The position numbers and the translations under genes are program-made. A stretch of 64,000 bases of DNA, from NCBI RefSeq assembly GCF_008087665.1, contig NZ_CP042912.1, positions 2,418,001 through 2,482,000 of the forward strand. Reading direction: 5' to 3'. This document shows, piece after piece, positions 1 through 7,314 of the stretch. The notes below the pieces were generated by a model. That model ran no database searches. It saw nothing but the letters and a program-made list of their open reading frames with translations, and had not been told where the DNA came from. Numbering within the stretch: position 1 is the first letter of the stretch; each line of letters begins with the position of its first letter. This DNA comes from Mariniblastus fucicola. Its GTDB lineage: Bacteria > Planctomycetota > Planctomycetia > Pirellulales > Pirellulaceae.

Positions 1-306
1 CGAGGCTACGACCTGCTCAGCCGATCACGGAAGATAACCGCCGACGATCTGGAGCGATTTGACTTGGTCATCGCGATGGACCGGCAGAACCTCGCCGACA
101 TAATGTCGATCGACTCATCTGCCGAAAACGTTCGACTACTCAGCCACTTCCTTGACGACAATTGGCCGGAAGACGTACCCGATCCGTATTACGGTGGAGC
201 CGACGGGTTTGAGACAGTGCTCGACATGATCGAAGCCGCCTGTCCCGCGATTCTGGATCGACTGCTCGGTCGCGAATTCGAATCTCCTGCCGAAACCAAC
301 CAATAA
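1..306 (+). CDS. Low-molecular-weight protein-tyrosine phosphatase (3' part)
   Basis: The reading frame is open from the first base, so the 5' end, including the CX5R catalytic loop, lies outside the window. The visible 101 residues match the C-terminal half of low-molecular-weight protein-tyrosine phosphatases. They show the 'FDLVIAMDRQN' strand, then the general-acid loop 'VPDPYYGG' and the helix 'GFETVLDMIEAAC' that normally ends the domain. The family hydrolyses phosphotyrosine or acts on low-molecular-weight phosphoesters in the cytoplasm. The gene ends cleanly with TAA and has no same-strand neighbour close behind. Assignment is confident; the substrate is unknown. Confidence 0.85.
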   Translation, partial: RGYDLLSRSRKITADDLERFDLVIAMDRQNLADIMSIDSSAENVRLLSHFLDDNWPEDVPDPYYGGADGFETVLDMIEAACPAILDRLLGREFESPAETNQ

Positions 307-606
307 AAGAACACGGCAGACAAAAATTCAGCGCGAGGGACTTAGGAATACGGATCAGCACTGATCGCACGCCAGACGCTGTTTGTTAAATGTGAGCGGC
401 AAGGCGCTAGCCGCCGTTCAAAAAGCGCAACGGACCGCCGGCCACGACATGAAAATCAATTTATCAGACAGTGCCTGGTGAAATCCTCAGGCGTTCCAGC
501 CCTGAATCTGAGTACGTTGCAAACGGAGGCCACTGCGATGCCCAACCGCCACGGGTTGCCGAGGCTGCAGCGTAAGAACCATGTTAGGTGACTGTTTGGC
601 GACGCG
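307..606. other. Intergenic region with a small palindrome
   Basis: No convincing gene is seen in these 300 bases. A hairpin-forming stretch at 396-414 (GCGGC, 9-nt loop, GCCGC) resembles the short GC-rich palindromes dispersed between genes in planctomycetes. No T-run follows it, so it is not a clear terminator. Confidence 0.4.
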
Positions 607-936
607 CTACTTGTCGCTCGGCCAATAGTTGAACTTGCGAAGCCGATTGAGTGCAAGTAATTGAGTTCTGCCACGGTTGTCGGTCATAACGACGTATCCG
701 GGCAAAAACTCGATTGAATCTACCGCCAGTTCTTCGCTTCCGGATGCCGAGCTTGGGCCGGTCTCGTACATGTAGTCGACAGTGACGTTTCGGACAATAT
801 CGTCACCATGCGATTCCGTCGTCCGGGAGGACAGCCAGCATGCGCCGACGACGACAGCACCGACCAAAAACCCTACTGCGATCAGTACGATCGGAGGTGT
901 TGGAGCGGCATCATTGGGTTTTAGTTCGTTGTTCAT
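607..936 (-). CDS. Hypothetical membrane-anchored protein
   Basis: A 109-residue protein with a short hydrophilic N-terminus, one strong membrane segment at about residues 15-36 ('PIVLIAVGFLVGAVVVGACW') and a soluble C-terminal part of about 70 residues. The topology suggests a small membrane-anchored protein with an extracytoplasmic domain. No family is recognised. The ATG at 936 has only a weak ribosome-binding site. It stands alone, with non-coding sequence on both sides. It could be a lineage-specific gene; existence is moderately supported. Confidence 0.5.
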   Translation of the reverse strand: MNNELKPNDAAPTPPIVLIAVGFLVGAVVVGACWLSSRTTESHGDDIVRNVTVDYMYETGPSSASGSEELAVDSIEFLPGYVVMTDNRGRTQLLALNRLRKFNYWPSDK

Positions 937-1093
937 TTCAATGTTCGCCGAACGATAGGTTTTAAGACACCGTCCTAAACGAAGCGAACGATGCCTGAAC
1001 TACCGGAAATTGTACCAAGGCTTTGGCTCGTTACCAAAGAGTCAAGGTGTGCCGAAGGCCTCAGTGTAAAAACCAGGTTGTTGGACCATCTTG

Positions 1094-1543
1094 CTACGAA
1101 TTGGTAGGGTCAAGGGTTTCTGCATCTGCAATATCTTTGGGACGCCCACAAGCTCTTATGTTTACGATCAAATCGTCGCGGCCGATCACGCAAAGTTCAA
1201 TACCATCGATTTCAATAGAAAGCCGGTTGCCCCACGCCTGATCGAAGTCAACGCCAGAAATTGCCGTCAGTATGTCAATTCGTGAAGGTTCGACACCGAT
1301 CTGAAAGACCATGCCGGGTTTAGCCAAGTCATCAATTGTTAGATCGTGAGGCGGTGCTCCAAATTCAGCGAGGACGCGGTAGACACGGGGCGCAGTTTCG
1401 GAGCTCGGACGAACCCAAAGATCGAGGTCGCCAGTAGCGCGTGGATGGCCATGGGCAGCGACGGCATAAGCACCGACGAGCAGGAAATCAATCTTCGCGC
1501 CGGATAACGCGCGCAACATGTCTTTGAAGTCGGGGTTGAACAA
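1094..1543 (-). CDS. Nucleotidyltransferase-fold protein (MNT/DUF6036-like)
   Basis: A 149-residue nucleotidyltransferase-fold protein. Near the N-terminus it has 'FLLVGAYAVAAHGHPRATG' followed by 'DLDLWV', the strand carrying the paired acidic metal ligands of this superfamily. Later comes 'VFQIGVEPSRIDILTAISG', and near the end 'GRPKDIADAETL', typical of small proteins related to MNT-type antitoxins. The start is taken as TTG 1543, with AAGGAG about 8 bases upstream inside the preceding gene. It overlaps that gene by 56 bases in another frame. The pair is commonly found together. A toxin-antitoxin role is possible but not shown. Confidence 0.82.
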   Translation of the reverse strand: MFNPDFKDMLRALSGAKIDFLLVGAYAVAAHGHPRATGDLDLWVRPSSETAPRVYRVLAEFGAPPHDLTIDDLAKPGMVFQIGVEPSRIDILTAISGVDFDQAWGNRLSIEIDGIELCVIGRDDLIVNIRACGRPKDIADAETLDPTNS

Positions 1544-1700
1544 CGTTTGGCTCCTTGAATGCCCAAGCGGTTAGTGTCAAAGGCCAAACCATGAGCAAAC
1601 GCTCAGCCGGGGTTGCGTTGGGAGCACCTGAGTCGAGTCCCTGTTGATCTAGCGTCGTGAGCTTCACAACGGAACGGTCCATTCGTGGGAGTGAGGCCAT
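1488..1700 (-). CDS. Small conserved partner of the nucleotidyltransferase
   Basis: A 70-residue protein with the signature 'ATPAERLLMVWPLTLTAWAF', then a basic tail 'PRLQRHVARVIRRED'. I recognise this as a small family that precedes nucleotidyltransferases in many bacteria; its function is not established. The C-terminal 18 codons overlap the start of the nucleotidyltransferase in a different frame, which suggests translational coupling. An upstream in-frame ATG at 1700 is used. Partner or antitoxin-like function is inference from gene order only. Confidence 0.7.
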   Translation of the reverse strand: MASLPRMDRSVVKLTTLDQQGLDSGAPNATPAERLLMVWPLTLTAWAFKEPNVVQPRLQRHVARVIRRED

Positions 1701-1830
1701 GGCATTCCTTTTGACTGAGGTCCGACAACGGAAGGTTTTTACGATACCTTTGCACGGATTTTAAGAACCACGCAAAAACGTGAGTCTACTCGGTAAATTC
1801 CGAGGATTCAACCACATTTGTGATTCGGAT

Positions 1831-1870
1831 CTGTGGTCAAGTTTGGTCAACAATTGTCATCCTTAGTCAT
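1831..1870 (+). repeat. Four GTCAA/GTCAT repeats phased at exactly 10 bp
   Basis: Four pentamers, GTCAA, GTCAA, GTCAT and GTCAT, begin at 1836, 1846, 1856 and 1866, each preceded by five unrelated bases. They therefore lie on one face of the helix. They sit 50-85 bases upstream of the serine recombinase start, where such elements often carry their attachment site or an operator. A binding site for the recombinase or its regulator is inferred. Confidence 0.5.
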
Positions 1871-1920
1871 CTGTTTTGGCACACTGTGTCAACGTCGCGG
1901 TCTCCGATATGGAGAACCCT

Positions 1921-3855
1921 ATGTCGTTTTATGACTATACGAAACCGAAGAATGGCACCAAATTCGAAGGAATCGGTGTCGCGCGTATCTCTGGTGAGAA
2001 TCAGGATGAAAAGTCTTGGGAGGATCAAGAGGCGTTTTATCGGGAATGGCTGGATCGCACTTACGGACGCGACAACTACGAGTTGCGAGTGATCGCATAT
2101 CAGGGAAGTGGTCAAATCTTGGACCACACGGAGTTTCTCGAACTCTGCGATCTGGTGGCAACAGGAGACTACGATTTCGTGATCGCTGAAGATCTGAGTC
2201 GTATCATCCGTCGGCTCCAGGCAGTCATCTTCTGTGAAGAAGCGGAAGCTTTGGGAACCCGTGTTGTTGGTATTGGGGATCCGGTGGATACCTCCATCGA
2301 AGGTTGGGAATACGCCGCAGTTTTCACATCTCTGAAGAACAAAGCGTTTTGCAAAGATACCGCACGCCGCATTCGGAGGACTCTGCGGAACCGCTTCGCC
2401 AATGGTGAGATCGTTATGTGTCTCCAGTATGGGTACATCAAACCGCATCCAGGGGCTTCGGATGAAGAGGTCCAAAAAGATCCTGAGGCTGATGCCGTTT
2501 ATGAGAAGTGGGTTTCCATGCTTGAAGACGACGCAACCTATGCTGAAGTCGCTCGTTGGTTGAACTCAGAAAATGTTCCGACTGGAAAGTACTGCACAGA
2601 AGACAAGTGGACAGGTGCCATGGTGAAACGCCTGACATACAACCCGATTCTTAAAGGTGAAAGGCATCGCAACAAGAAAAAAGTTCGACGGAAGCAGAAT
2701 GGTCGCCCAGAGTGCATTAATGCTCCGCCAGAGGAGTTGTTGGTCCGCCAGGTTCCGCATCTGGCTTTTTTTGAGCCTGACCGCTGGGATCGTTTGATTC
2801 GCAAGTTGGATGAGCGCAACAAGAAGTACCAGCGATCAAAGGAGCGAAAAAACGACCCTCGTGCAGGTGTTGCTCGGAAGCGGACACGTTGGCCGGGGCA
2901 ACACCTTCGTTGTGGCGTCTGTGGGCGAATTTTTGTTCATGGCGGACATGGACGCAAAGGGCGGATGATGTGCAATGGCGCGCGTGTATACACATGCTGG
3001 AATGCAATGTCCGTTGATGCCGCTCAAGTAGCCGAAGTGGTCACAAGTGACATTCGCGAATTGGTTCGCGGGCTTCCTTCTTTCGACGTGCATTGGGTAA
3101 CTGAGTACGAAAACCAACGTGCTCAATTTCGAGCTGCTCAGGATGCTGAATTGGGGCGTATTGAAAAGGAGTTGGCGAAGGAAAAAGGGGCCCTTGAGAA
3201 TTTCCTTGCGGCGCTTGGTGAACTCGGTTCAAGTCCTTCTGTTTTGCAGAAGGTGAAATCTTGTGAATCCAAAATCCAACTGCTGGAAGATCGGAGGTAC
3301 CAACTTGAGCAAGATTGCGGACAGCGTGAAGAACTTCCATCACTGGAAGAGATCACTGCCGTGTCAGATGAAACATTCAGCAATCTGGCAGTTGAGTGCG
3401 AGGAATTTGGAAGACTGATGAAATCTGTCGTTACGGAATTCTTTGTATTGCCGTATCAGCTTGCAAATGGAGGACATGTGCAGCCACGGATTGCATTTCG
3501 AATTTGTCTGGCTCCATTGGTAGGAAGTTCTGATATGGAGTTGCTGCAATTTGATCGGATTGTTGACTTGGCCAAAAAGCCAAAGCGTCTTCGATTCCTC
3601 AATGACGTTGTTCGGATGGTCAATACTGGTGAAAAGCATGTTGACGTGGCAGAAAAGCTTGGGATTTTCAAAACGGAAGTTGGCTATGCGATGGCTCTGC
3701 ATCGTCGAATGCAAGAGCTCGGCGTCGCCGATCCATGGATTCCTGTCGTCGATGAAAGCCAGGCAGCCCGTTACTTCAAGAGAGTTCGCAACTCGGTGTT
3801 CAAGTTTGAACCCCTGGAGGGGTTTGAGTCAACGCGGCACCCACGCGCCGAGTAG
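1921..3855 (+). CDS. Large serine recombinase (resolvase/integrase)
   Basis: A 644-residue large serine recombinase, the type that integrates and excises mobile elements. The N-terminal resolvase domain shows 'VARISGENQ' with the likely nucleophile Ser24 and Arg22, and the later 'EDLSRIIRR' arginine cluster. The recombinase DNA-binding domain follows (about residues 150-260). A zinc ribbon at about 330-360 has paired cysteines ('RCGVCGRIF', then 'MCNG' and 'YTCW'). A coiled coil lies at about 405-470. ATG 1921 is chosen because GGAG lies six bases before it; the frame also allows TTG 1876 or ATG 1909. It is the probable integrase of the element carrying the genes to about 9 kb. Confidence 0.92.
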   Translation: MSFYDYTKPKNGTKFEGIGVARISGENQDEKSWEDQEAFYREWLDRTYGRDNYELRVIAYQGSGQILDHTEFLELCDLVATGDYDFVIAEDLSRIIRRLQAVIFCEEAEALGTRVVGIGDPVDTSIEGWEYAAVFTSLKNKAFCKDTARRIRRTLRNRFANGEIVMCLQYGYIKPHPGASDEEVQKDPEADAVYEKWVSMLEDDATYAEVARWLNSENVPTGKYCTEDKWTGAMVKRLTYNPILKGERHRNKKKVRRKQNGRPECINAPPEELLVRQVPHLAFFEPDRWDRLIRKLDERNKKYQRSKERKNDPRAGVARKRTRWPGQHLRCGVCGRIFVHGGHGRKGRMMCNGARVYTCWNAMSVDAAQVAEVVTSDIRELVRGLPSFDVHWVTEYENQRAQFRAAQDAELGRIEKELAKEKGALENFLAALGELGSSPSVLQKVKSCESKIQLLEDRRYQLEQDCGQREELPSLEEITAVSDETFSNLAVECEEFGRLMKSVVTEFFVLPYQLANGGHVQPRIAFRICLAPLVGSSDMELLQFDRIVDLAKKPKRLRFLNDVVRMVNTGEKHVDVAEKLGIFKTEVGYAMALHRRMQELGVADPWIPVVDESQAARYFKRVRNSVFKFEPLEGFESTRHPRAE

Positions 3856-3890
3856 CGATTGAAATTTTTGACAATTTACTACTTTCAACC

Positions 3891-3922
3891 TCCGGATGGT
3901 CATTGGCTATCCGGATTTTTTT
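3891..3922 (+). terminator. Intrinsic terminator after the recombinase gene
   Basis: A perfect 7-bp stem (TCCGGAT / ATCCGGA) is followed by seven T residues. It ends the recombinase transcript, but the ribosome-binding site of the next gene (AAAGGAG) begins only five bases later. Confidence 0.8.
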
Positions 3923-3936
3923 ATGCAAAGGAGCAA

Positions 3937-4074
3937 ATGAGAAACACAAACATGAATCTCAACGATTTGATACGCATTTGGATGGAAGCATGCTTCAAAA
4001 ATGCGATGCGAACGAGCAATGCCAGCAAGCAATCAAGTGATGAACCGCCTAAAACCAAACCCCGATCTAAATAA
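3937..4074 (+). CDS. Small hypothetical protein
   Basis: A 45-residue protein starting at ATG 3937, with AAAGGAG at 3927-3933 at good spacing. It begins 'MRNTNMNLNDLIRIWMEACF' and ends in a hydrophilic Pro/Lys tail. No family is recognised. It lies first in the cargo row behind the recombinase, just after the terminator hairpin. The strong ribosome-binding site is the main support. Confidence 0.5.
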   Translation: MRNTNMNLNDLIRIWMEACFKNAMRTSNASKQSSDEPPKTKPRSK

Positions 4075-4137
4075 ACGCCCGAAATGCGTCATGTGTATGT
4101 GAAGGGTGTTAGCACGCAGACCAACAAAGGAGGAATC

Positions 4138-4335
4138 TTGATCACAGCATTCGTCAGCGGCAACTCAATTTTGATCCTTGTGCTGACCGTTCTCTTTATC
4201 CGTGAACGAAGTCGGCGAAAGGCATTGGAAGAGCTGCTACGACAAACCATCAACTATTGGAGAAATGCTTATGAAGCAAATGTTGGCGGTGGGAACATTG
4301 ATCCTGACCACAACAATGACGCTCGGATGCAGTAG
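4138..4335 (+). CDS. Small membrane protein, unknown function
   Basis: About 65 residues from TTG 4138, which is preceded by the strong site AAAGGAGG (4126-4133). An ATG at 4084 in the same frame has no such site. The N-terminus holds one membrane helix ('SGNSILILVLTVLFI') followed by a basic helix ('RERSRRKALEELL'), which suggests an inner-membrane anchor with a cytoplasmic tail. The 3' end overlaps the next gene by 65 bases in another frame. No function can be assigned. Confidence 0.55.
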   Translation: MITAFVSGNSILILVLTVLFIRERSRRKALEELLRQTINYWRNAYEANVGGGNIDPDHNNDARMQ

Positions 4336-4828
4336 TGAATCCGAGCGGATGGCCAACATGGCCGAACGAATGGTTCGTTCACAAAACGATGTCAATTCAA
4401 ACGTCGTGAGGACGAACGAGAACTTCGTTGATCTCAACAAAGAACTTCAAAAGGAAAGGACATGCTTACAGAATGAACGGTTCGCACTCAACGAACAATT
4501 TGAAAGGCTGGAGCAGGATCGCCGAGACATTCATCGGCAGCGAAGATCAGAACTGGCCTGGTCAGAGGGCTTTCGCTTTCTGGCAGTCGTAATCGCGGCA
4601 ATCTCGCCGCTTTTATTATGCGCCTACCTGATCTGGAGTTCGGCACAGAGTTCGGTGAAACAGGAGGAAGTCAACTCCATCCTGATTCATGAACTTGTGT
4701 CGACCACGCCACGATTGATCGCGGCGCCGAACTTACGGCTCATCGATGAATCAAAAGAAAGCGGTCGTGCGAATTTGCAAACCAAACAGAATCCTAAACA
4801 AGGAGATACAACATCTCACACATCGTAA
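4271..4828 (+). CDS. Lipoprotein-like membrane protein with coiled coil
   Basis: 185 residues. The N-terminus 'MKQMLAVGTLILTTTMTLGC' is a lipoprotein signal with a lipobox ending in Cys. A long charged coiled coil follows (about 25-95), then a membrane helix ('FLAVVIAAISPLLLCAYLIW') and a hydrophilic tail. ATG 4271 is preferred over ATG 4265 because GGAG (4259-4262) is eight bases away. The 3' end overlaps the DUF1257 gene start by 16 bases, so the two are probably translationally coupled. No family is recognised. Confidence 0.65.
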   Translation: MKQMLAVGTLILTTTMTLGCSSESERMANMAERMVRSQNDVNSNVVRTNENFVDLNKELQKERTCLQNERFALNEQFERLEQDRRDIHRQRRSELAWSEGFRFLAVVIAAISPLLLCAYLIWSSAQSSVKQEEVNSILIHELVSTTPRLIAAPNLRLIDESKESGRANLQTKQNPKQGDTTSHTS

Positions 4829-5181
4829 AGATACAGACCGAAGTGCGAAGTGAGGCTGCCGTGCAATCGGCATGCAAGCGACTTCATTTACCCAAGGCAA
4901 CTCGTGGTACGTTCGAGCTTTACAACTCGAAGGAGACCGGACTTGGATTCGAGTTGCCGAATTGGAAGTATCCTGTTGTCGCCAATACGGAGACTGGCGA
5001 ACTTCGATTTGACAACTACAACGGACGCTGGGGTTCGCAAGAATTCCTTGATCAGTTCTTGCAAGCTTATGCCGCTGAACAGGTCAAAATCGAAGCGCGA
5101 AAGAAAGGCCACTCTGTGGTCGAACAGCGACTCGATAACGGATCTATCAAACTCACAGTCCGCGTGGGAGGTGTAGCTTGA
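4813..5181 (+). CDS. DUF1257 (Ycf35-like) protein, apparent AUC start
   Basis: A DUF1257-family protein of about 122 residues; the family includes plastid and cyanobacterial Ycf35. The body 'YPVVANTETGELRFDNYNG' and the C-terminal 'GSIKLTVRVGG' fit the family. The conserved family start reads M-S-H-I-V-K-I-Q-T-E. Here the sequence gives I-S-H-I-V-K-I-Q-T-E, with ATC at the start position (4813) and AGGAGA at 4801-4806. An in-frame stop lies at 4795, and the first normal start codon is GTG 4843, which would remove the conserved strand. Function is unknown; it travels with DUF2997 and the AAA ATPase. Confidence 0.82.
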   Translation: MSHIVKIQTEVRSEAAVQSACKRLHLPKATRGTFELYNSKETGLGFELPNWKYPVVANTETGELRFDNYNGRWGSQEFLDQFLQAYAAEQVKIEARKKGHSVVEQRLDNGSIKLTVRVGGVA

Positions 5182-5369
5182 AGACTATCGAAATTGTGGT
5201 TTCACCAAATGGTGAAAGCCAAGTCGAAACCAAGGGCTTTGACGGGAATAGCTGCCGAGAAGGAAGCAAGTTTATCGAGTCAGCTCTCGGTAAACGCTCA
5301 GGTGAAACGTTGAAGCCTGAGTTCCATACCCAAACACCGTCACAGAACTCCGTTGAGAATTCTAACTAA
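5178..5369 (+). CDS. DUF2997 family protein
   Basis: A 63-residue protein starting at TTG 5178, overlapping the stop of the DUF1257 gene (TTGA). 'MKTIEIVVSPNGESQVETKG', then 'GFDGNSCREGSKFIESALG', matches DUF2997, a small family encoded beside DUF1257 and Ycf46-like ATPases in cyanobacteria and planctomycetes. The single conserved Cys in 'SCRE' is present. Function is not known; co-translation with its partner is suggested by the overlap. Confidence 0.85.
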   Translation: MKTIEIVVSPNGESQVETKGFDGNSCREGSKFIESALGKRSGETLKPEFHTQTPSQNSVENSN

Positions 5370-5391
5370 GCAGTGACGGACAACAAAAACC

Positions 5392-5436
5392 AAACGGCTG
5401 TAATTCCACAAGCGGGATTGCAGCCGTTTCTTATTT
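5392..5436 (+). terminator. Terminator-like hairpin before the AAA ATPase gene
   Basis: A perfect 9-bp stem (AAACGGCTG at 5392-5400, CAGCCGTTT at 5421-5429) with a 20-base loop is followed by CTTATTTC. It lies directly before the ribosome-binding site AAAGGA and ATG 5450, so it may act as an attenuator as well as a terminator. Confidence 0.65.
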
Positions 5437-5449
5437 CAAAGGACAAATC

Positions 5450-6931
5450 ATGTTGAAAGAAAAGCTTCACGAGCTGGTGTCCGCATGCTTTACAGGCATT
5501 TGGATTGAGACTCATGAAACCCACGAAGCGGCTGCCGAGATTCGGCAGCTTTGCCAAGAGCAAGACTGGCAGTTGGCGACGTGGGATATTGATCGAGGCC
5601 TGGTTGTTGGCACTGGTGAAAACTTGCTAGAGGCGAATGATCCGCTGGCAGCGATCAAGGCCGTTAATGCGATGGCAACAAACGATGGAGCAGCCGTATT
5701 GGTAATGAACAACTTGCACAAGTTCATCTCGTCGACGGAAGTCCTTCAGGCTTTGCAGCACCAACTGCTGTCGGGAAAACAAGACCGAACCATCGTAATC
5801 GGCTTGTCTCCAACAGCCCAGATCCCTAACGAATTGGAAAAGCTGTTCGTCGTCATCGAGCATGCGCTACCCAATCGTGAACAGCTTGAAGAAATTGTTC
5901 GTTCGATCGCAACCGAAGAAGGCGAGTTTCCGGACGGAGCGAAGCTTGAAACGGTACTCGATGCTGCGGCCGGGCTAACTCGACTTGAAGCGGAAAATGC
6001 TTTTAGCCTTAGCTTGGTACGCCAAGGTCGCATCGAGCCAGATGCGATCTGGGAGTTGAAGGCGGGAATGCTGAAGAAGTCAGGATTGATGCAGCTCTAT
6101 CACGGTGAAGAAGACTTCAATTCGTTGGGCGGCCTCGAAAACTTGAAGGCGTTCACGAAGCGATGTTTGCTTCAACCGAACCGGGACAAGCCGTTGAGGC
6201 GACCACGCGGTGTCTTGTTGCTGGGTGTACCTGGTACCGGCAAGTCGGCATTCGCAAAAAGCCTTGGCAAGGAGACGGACCGGCCAACGCTTGTTCTCGA
6301 TATTGGTGCGCTCATGGGAAGCCTTGTAGGCCAAACTGAGGCGAACATCCGACGGGCTCTTCAGATCGCTGATGCGATGGCGCCTTGCATCCTGTTTGTC
6401 GACGAGTTGGAAAAGGCACTGAGCGGCGCAGCGGGTTCTGGCCAATCAGATTCGGGAGTGTCGTCTCGCTTGTTTGGAACGTTGCTTTCCTGGATGAACG
6501 ACCATACCTCGAACGTTTACTTGGTTGCCACTTGCAACGACATCAGCAAGATACCGCCTGAGCTGACACGAGCCGAACGCTTCGACGGAATCGTTTTTCT
6601 AGATCTTCCAAGCCGCGAAGAAAAAGGCGCAATCTGGCAGCAGTATATCTCGACGTTTGAGCTTGATAGAGATCAGTCTCTTCCTAATGACAAAGGATGG
6701 ACGGGGGCCGAAGTGCGAGCTTGCTGTCGATTGTCAGCACTGCTTGATGTCCCGCTCAAACAGGCGGCAACCAACGTTGTTCCTGTTTCTGCAACGGCAG
6801 GTGAGTCCGTAGAACGACTTCGCACCTGGGCCAACGGACGATGCCTTGATGCAGAGAAAGGAGGGATCTATCAGTACCGCAAAAGTTCCAGTTCGCGACG
6901 CAAGGTCAGACGCGATCCGTCGCTTAACTAA
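5450..6931 (+). CDS. Ycf46-like AAA+ ATPase
   Basis: A 493-residue AAA+ ATPase resembling the Ycf46 group. An N-terminal half of about 240 residues ('GIWIETHETHEAAAEIRQL') precedes a single AAA module. This has Walker A 'GVPGTGKS' at about 257-265, Walker B 'CILFVDELEKAL' at about 311-322, sensor 1 in 'VATCND', and the arginine-finger strand 'RAERFDGIVFLDLP'. It hydrolyses ATP; the substrate is unknown. It follows DUF1257 and DUF2997, its usual partners, and is preceded by AAAGGA and a terminator-like hairpin. Assignment to AAA is certain, to the Ycf46 group likely. Confidence 0.9.
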   Translation: MLKEKLHELVSACFTGIWIETHETHEAAAEIRQLCQEQDWQLATWDIDRGLVVGTGENLLEANDPLAAIKAVNAMATNDGAAVLVMNNLHKFISSTEVLQALQHQLLSGKQDRTIVIGLSPTAQIPNELEKLFVVIEHALPNREQLEEIVRSIATEEGEFPDGAKLETVLDAAAGLTRLEAENAFSLSLVRQGRIEPDAIWELKAGMLKKSGLMQLYHGEEDFNSLGGLENLKAFTKRCLLQPNRDKPLRRPRGVLLLGVPGTGKSAFAKSLGKETDRPTLVLDIGALMGSLVGQTEANIRRALQIADAMAPCILFVDELEKALSGAAGSGQSDSGVSSRLFGTLLSWMNDHTSNVYLVATCNDISKIPPELTRAERFDGIVFLDLPSREEKGAIWQQYISTFELDRDQSLPNDKGWTGAEVRACCRLSALLDVPLKQAATNVVPVSATAGESVERLRTWANGRCLDAEKGGIYQYRKSSSSRRKVRRDPSLN

Positions 6932-6950
6932 GAAACGAAAGGGACCCGTC

Positions 6951-7241
6951 ATGTTGAACTCCAAACATCTGGCAATTGTTCGGGCGGCACTGACCTACTG
7001 GGATGAAGAAATGGGAGCCGAGTCTCACGACGTCTATCGGCATTACCTGCATTCGCGAGACAAGGACACTGTGTTTACTCCGGACGACGTTGCTTCGGTT
7101 CGTTCGTACTTCAACGCCGTCGATCATCGGCGTGGCTTGCTGAACGTGCAAACGGGAAAACTTTTGCTTGTCACATTCGAGGACGAGCCCCCGGTGCCTA
7201 AAGAGCCCGACCAGAAAATCGTTAGCGTCCTGTTTCATTGA
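6951..7241 (+). CDS. Conserved hypothetical protein next to the AAA ATPase
   Basis: A 96-residue soluble protein from ATG 6951 (AAGGGA upstream), beginning 'MLNSKHLAIVRAALTYWDEE'. It is acidic, mostly helical in appearance, and has no membrane segment or known motif. It starts 20 bases after the ATPase stop, so it is probably in the same operon. I have the impression that short proteins of this type recur beside the planctomycete DUF1257/AAA cluster, but cannot confirm it. No function is proposed. Confidence 0.65.
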   Translation: MLNSKHLAIVRAALTYWDEEMGAESHDVYRHYLHSRDKDTVFTPDDVASVRSYFNAVDHRRGLLNVQTGKLLLVTFEDEPPVPKEPDQKIVSVLFH

Positions 7242-7265
7242 CGCTATTTATGTTCACACCAATTC

Positions 7266-7298
7266 AAAGCCCTCGGCAAATTTGCTGGGGGCTTTTTT
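7266..7298 (+). terminator. Terminator-like hairpin before the next cargo gene
   Basis: AAAGCCC-t-C-g-GCAAA pairs with TTTGC-t-G-g-GGGCTTT, giving a long stem with two mismatches and a minimal loop, followed by T6. The next ribosome-binding site (AAGGAG) starts about six bases downstream. Confidence 0.75.
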
Positions 7299-7314
7299 CA
7301 TTCAAGGAGAAAAC

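Noticed and set aside
1876-1920. TTG 1876 or ATG 1909 as recombinase start
   Set aside because: ATG 1921 has GGAG six bases upstream, and the resolvase domain begins shortly after it. The upstream codons have no ribosome-binding site.
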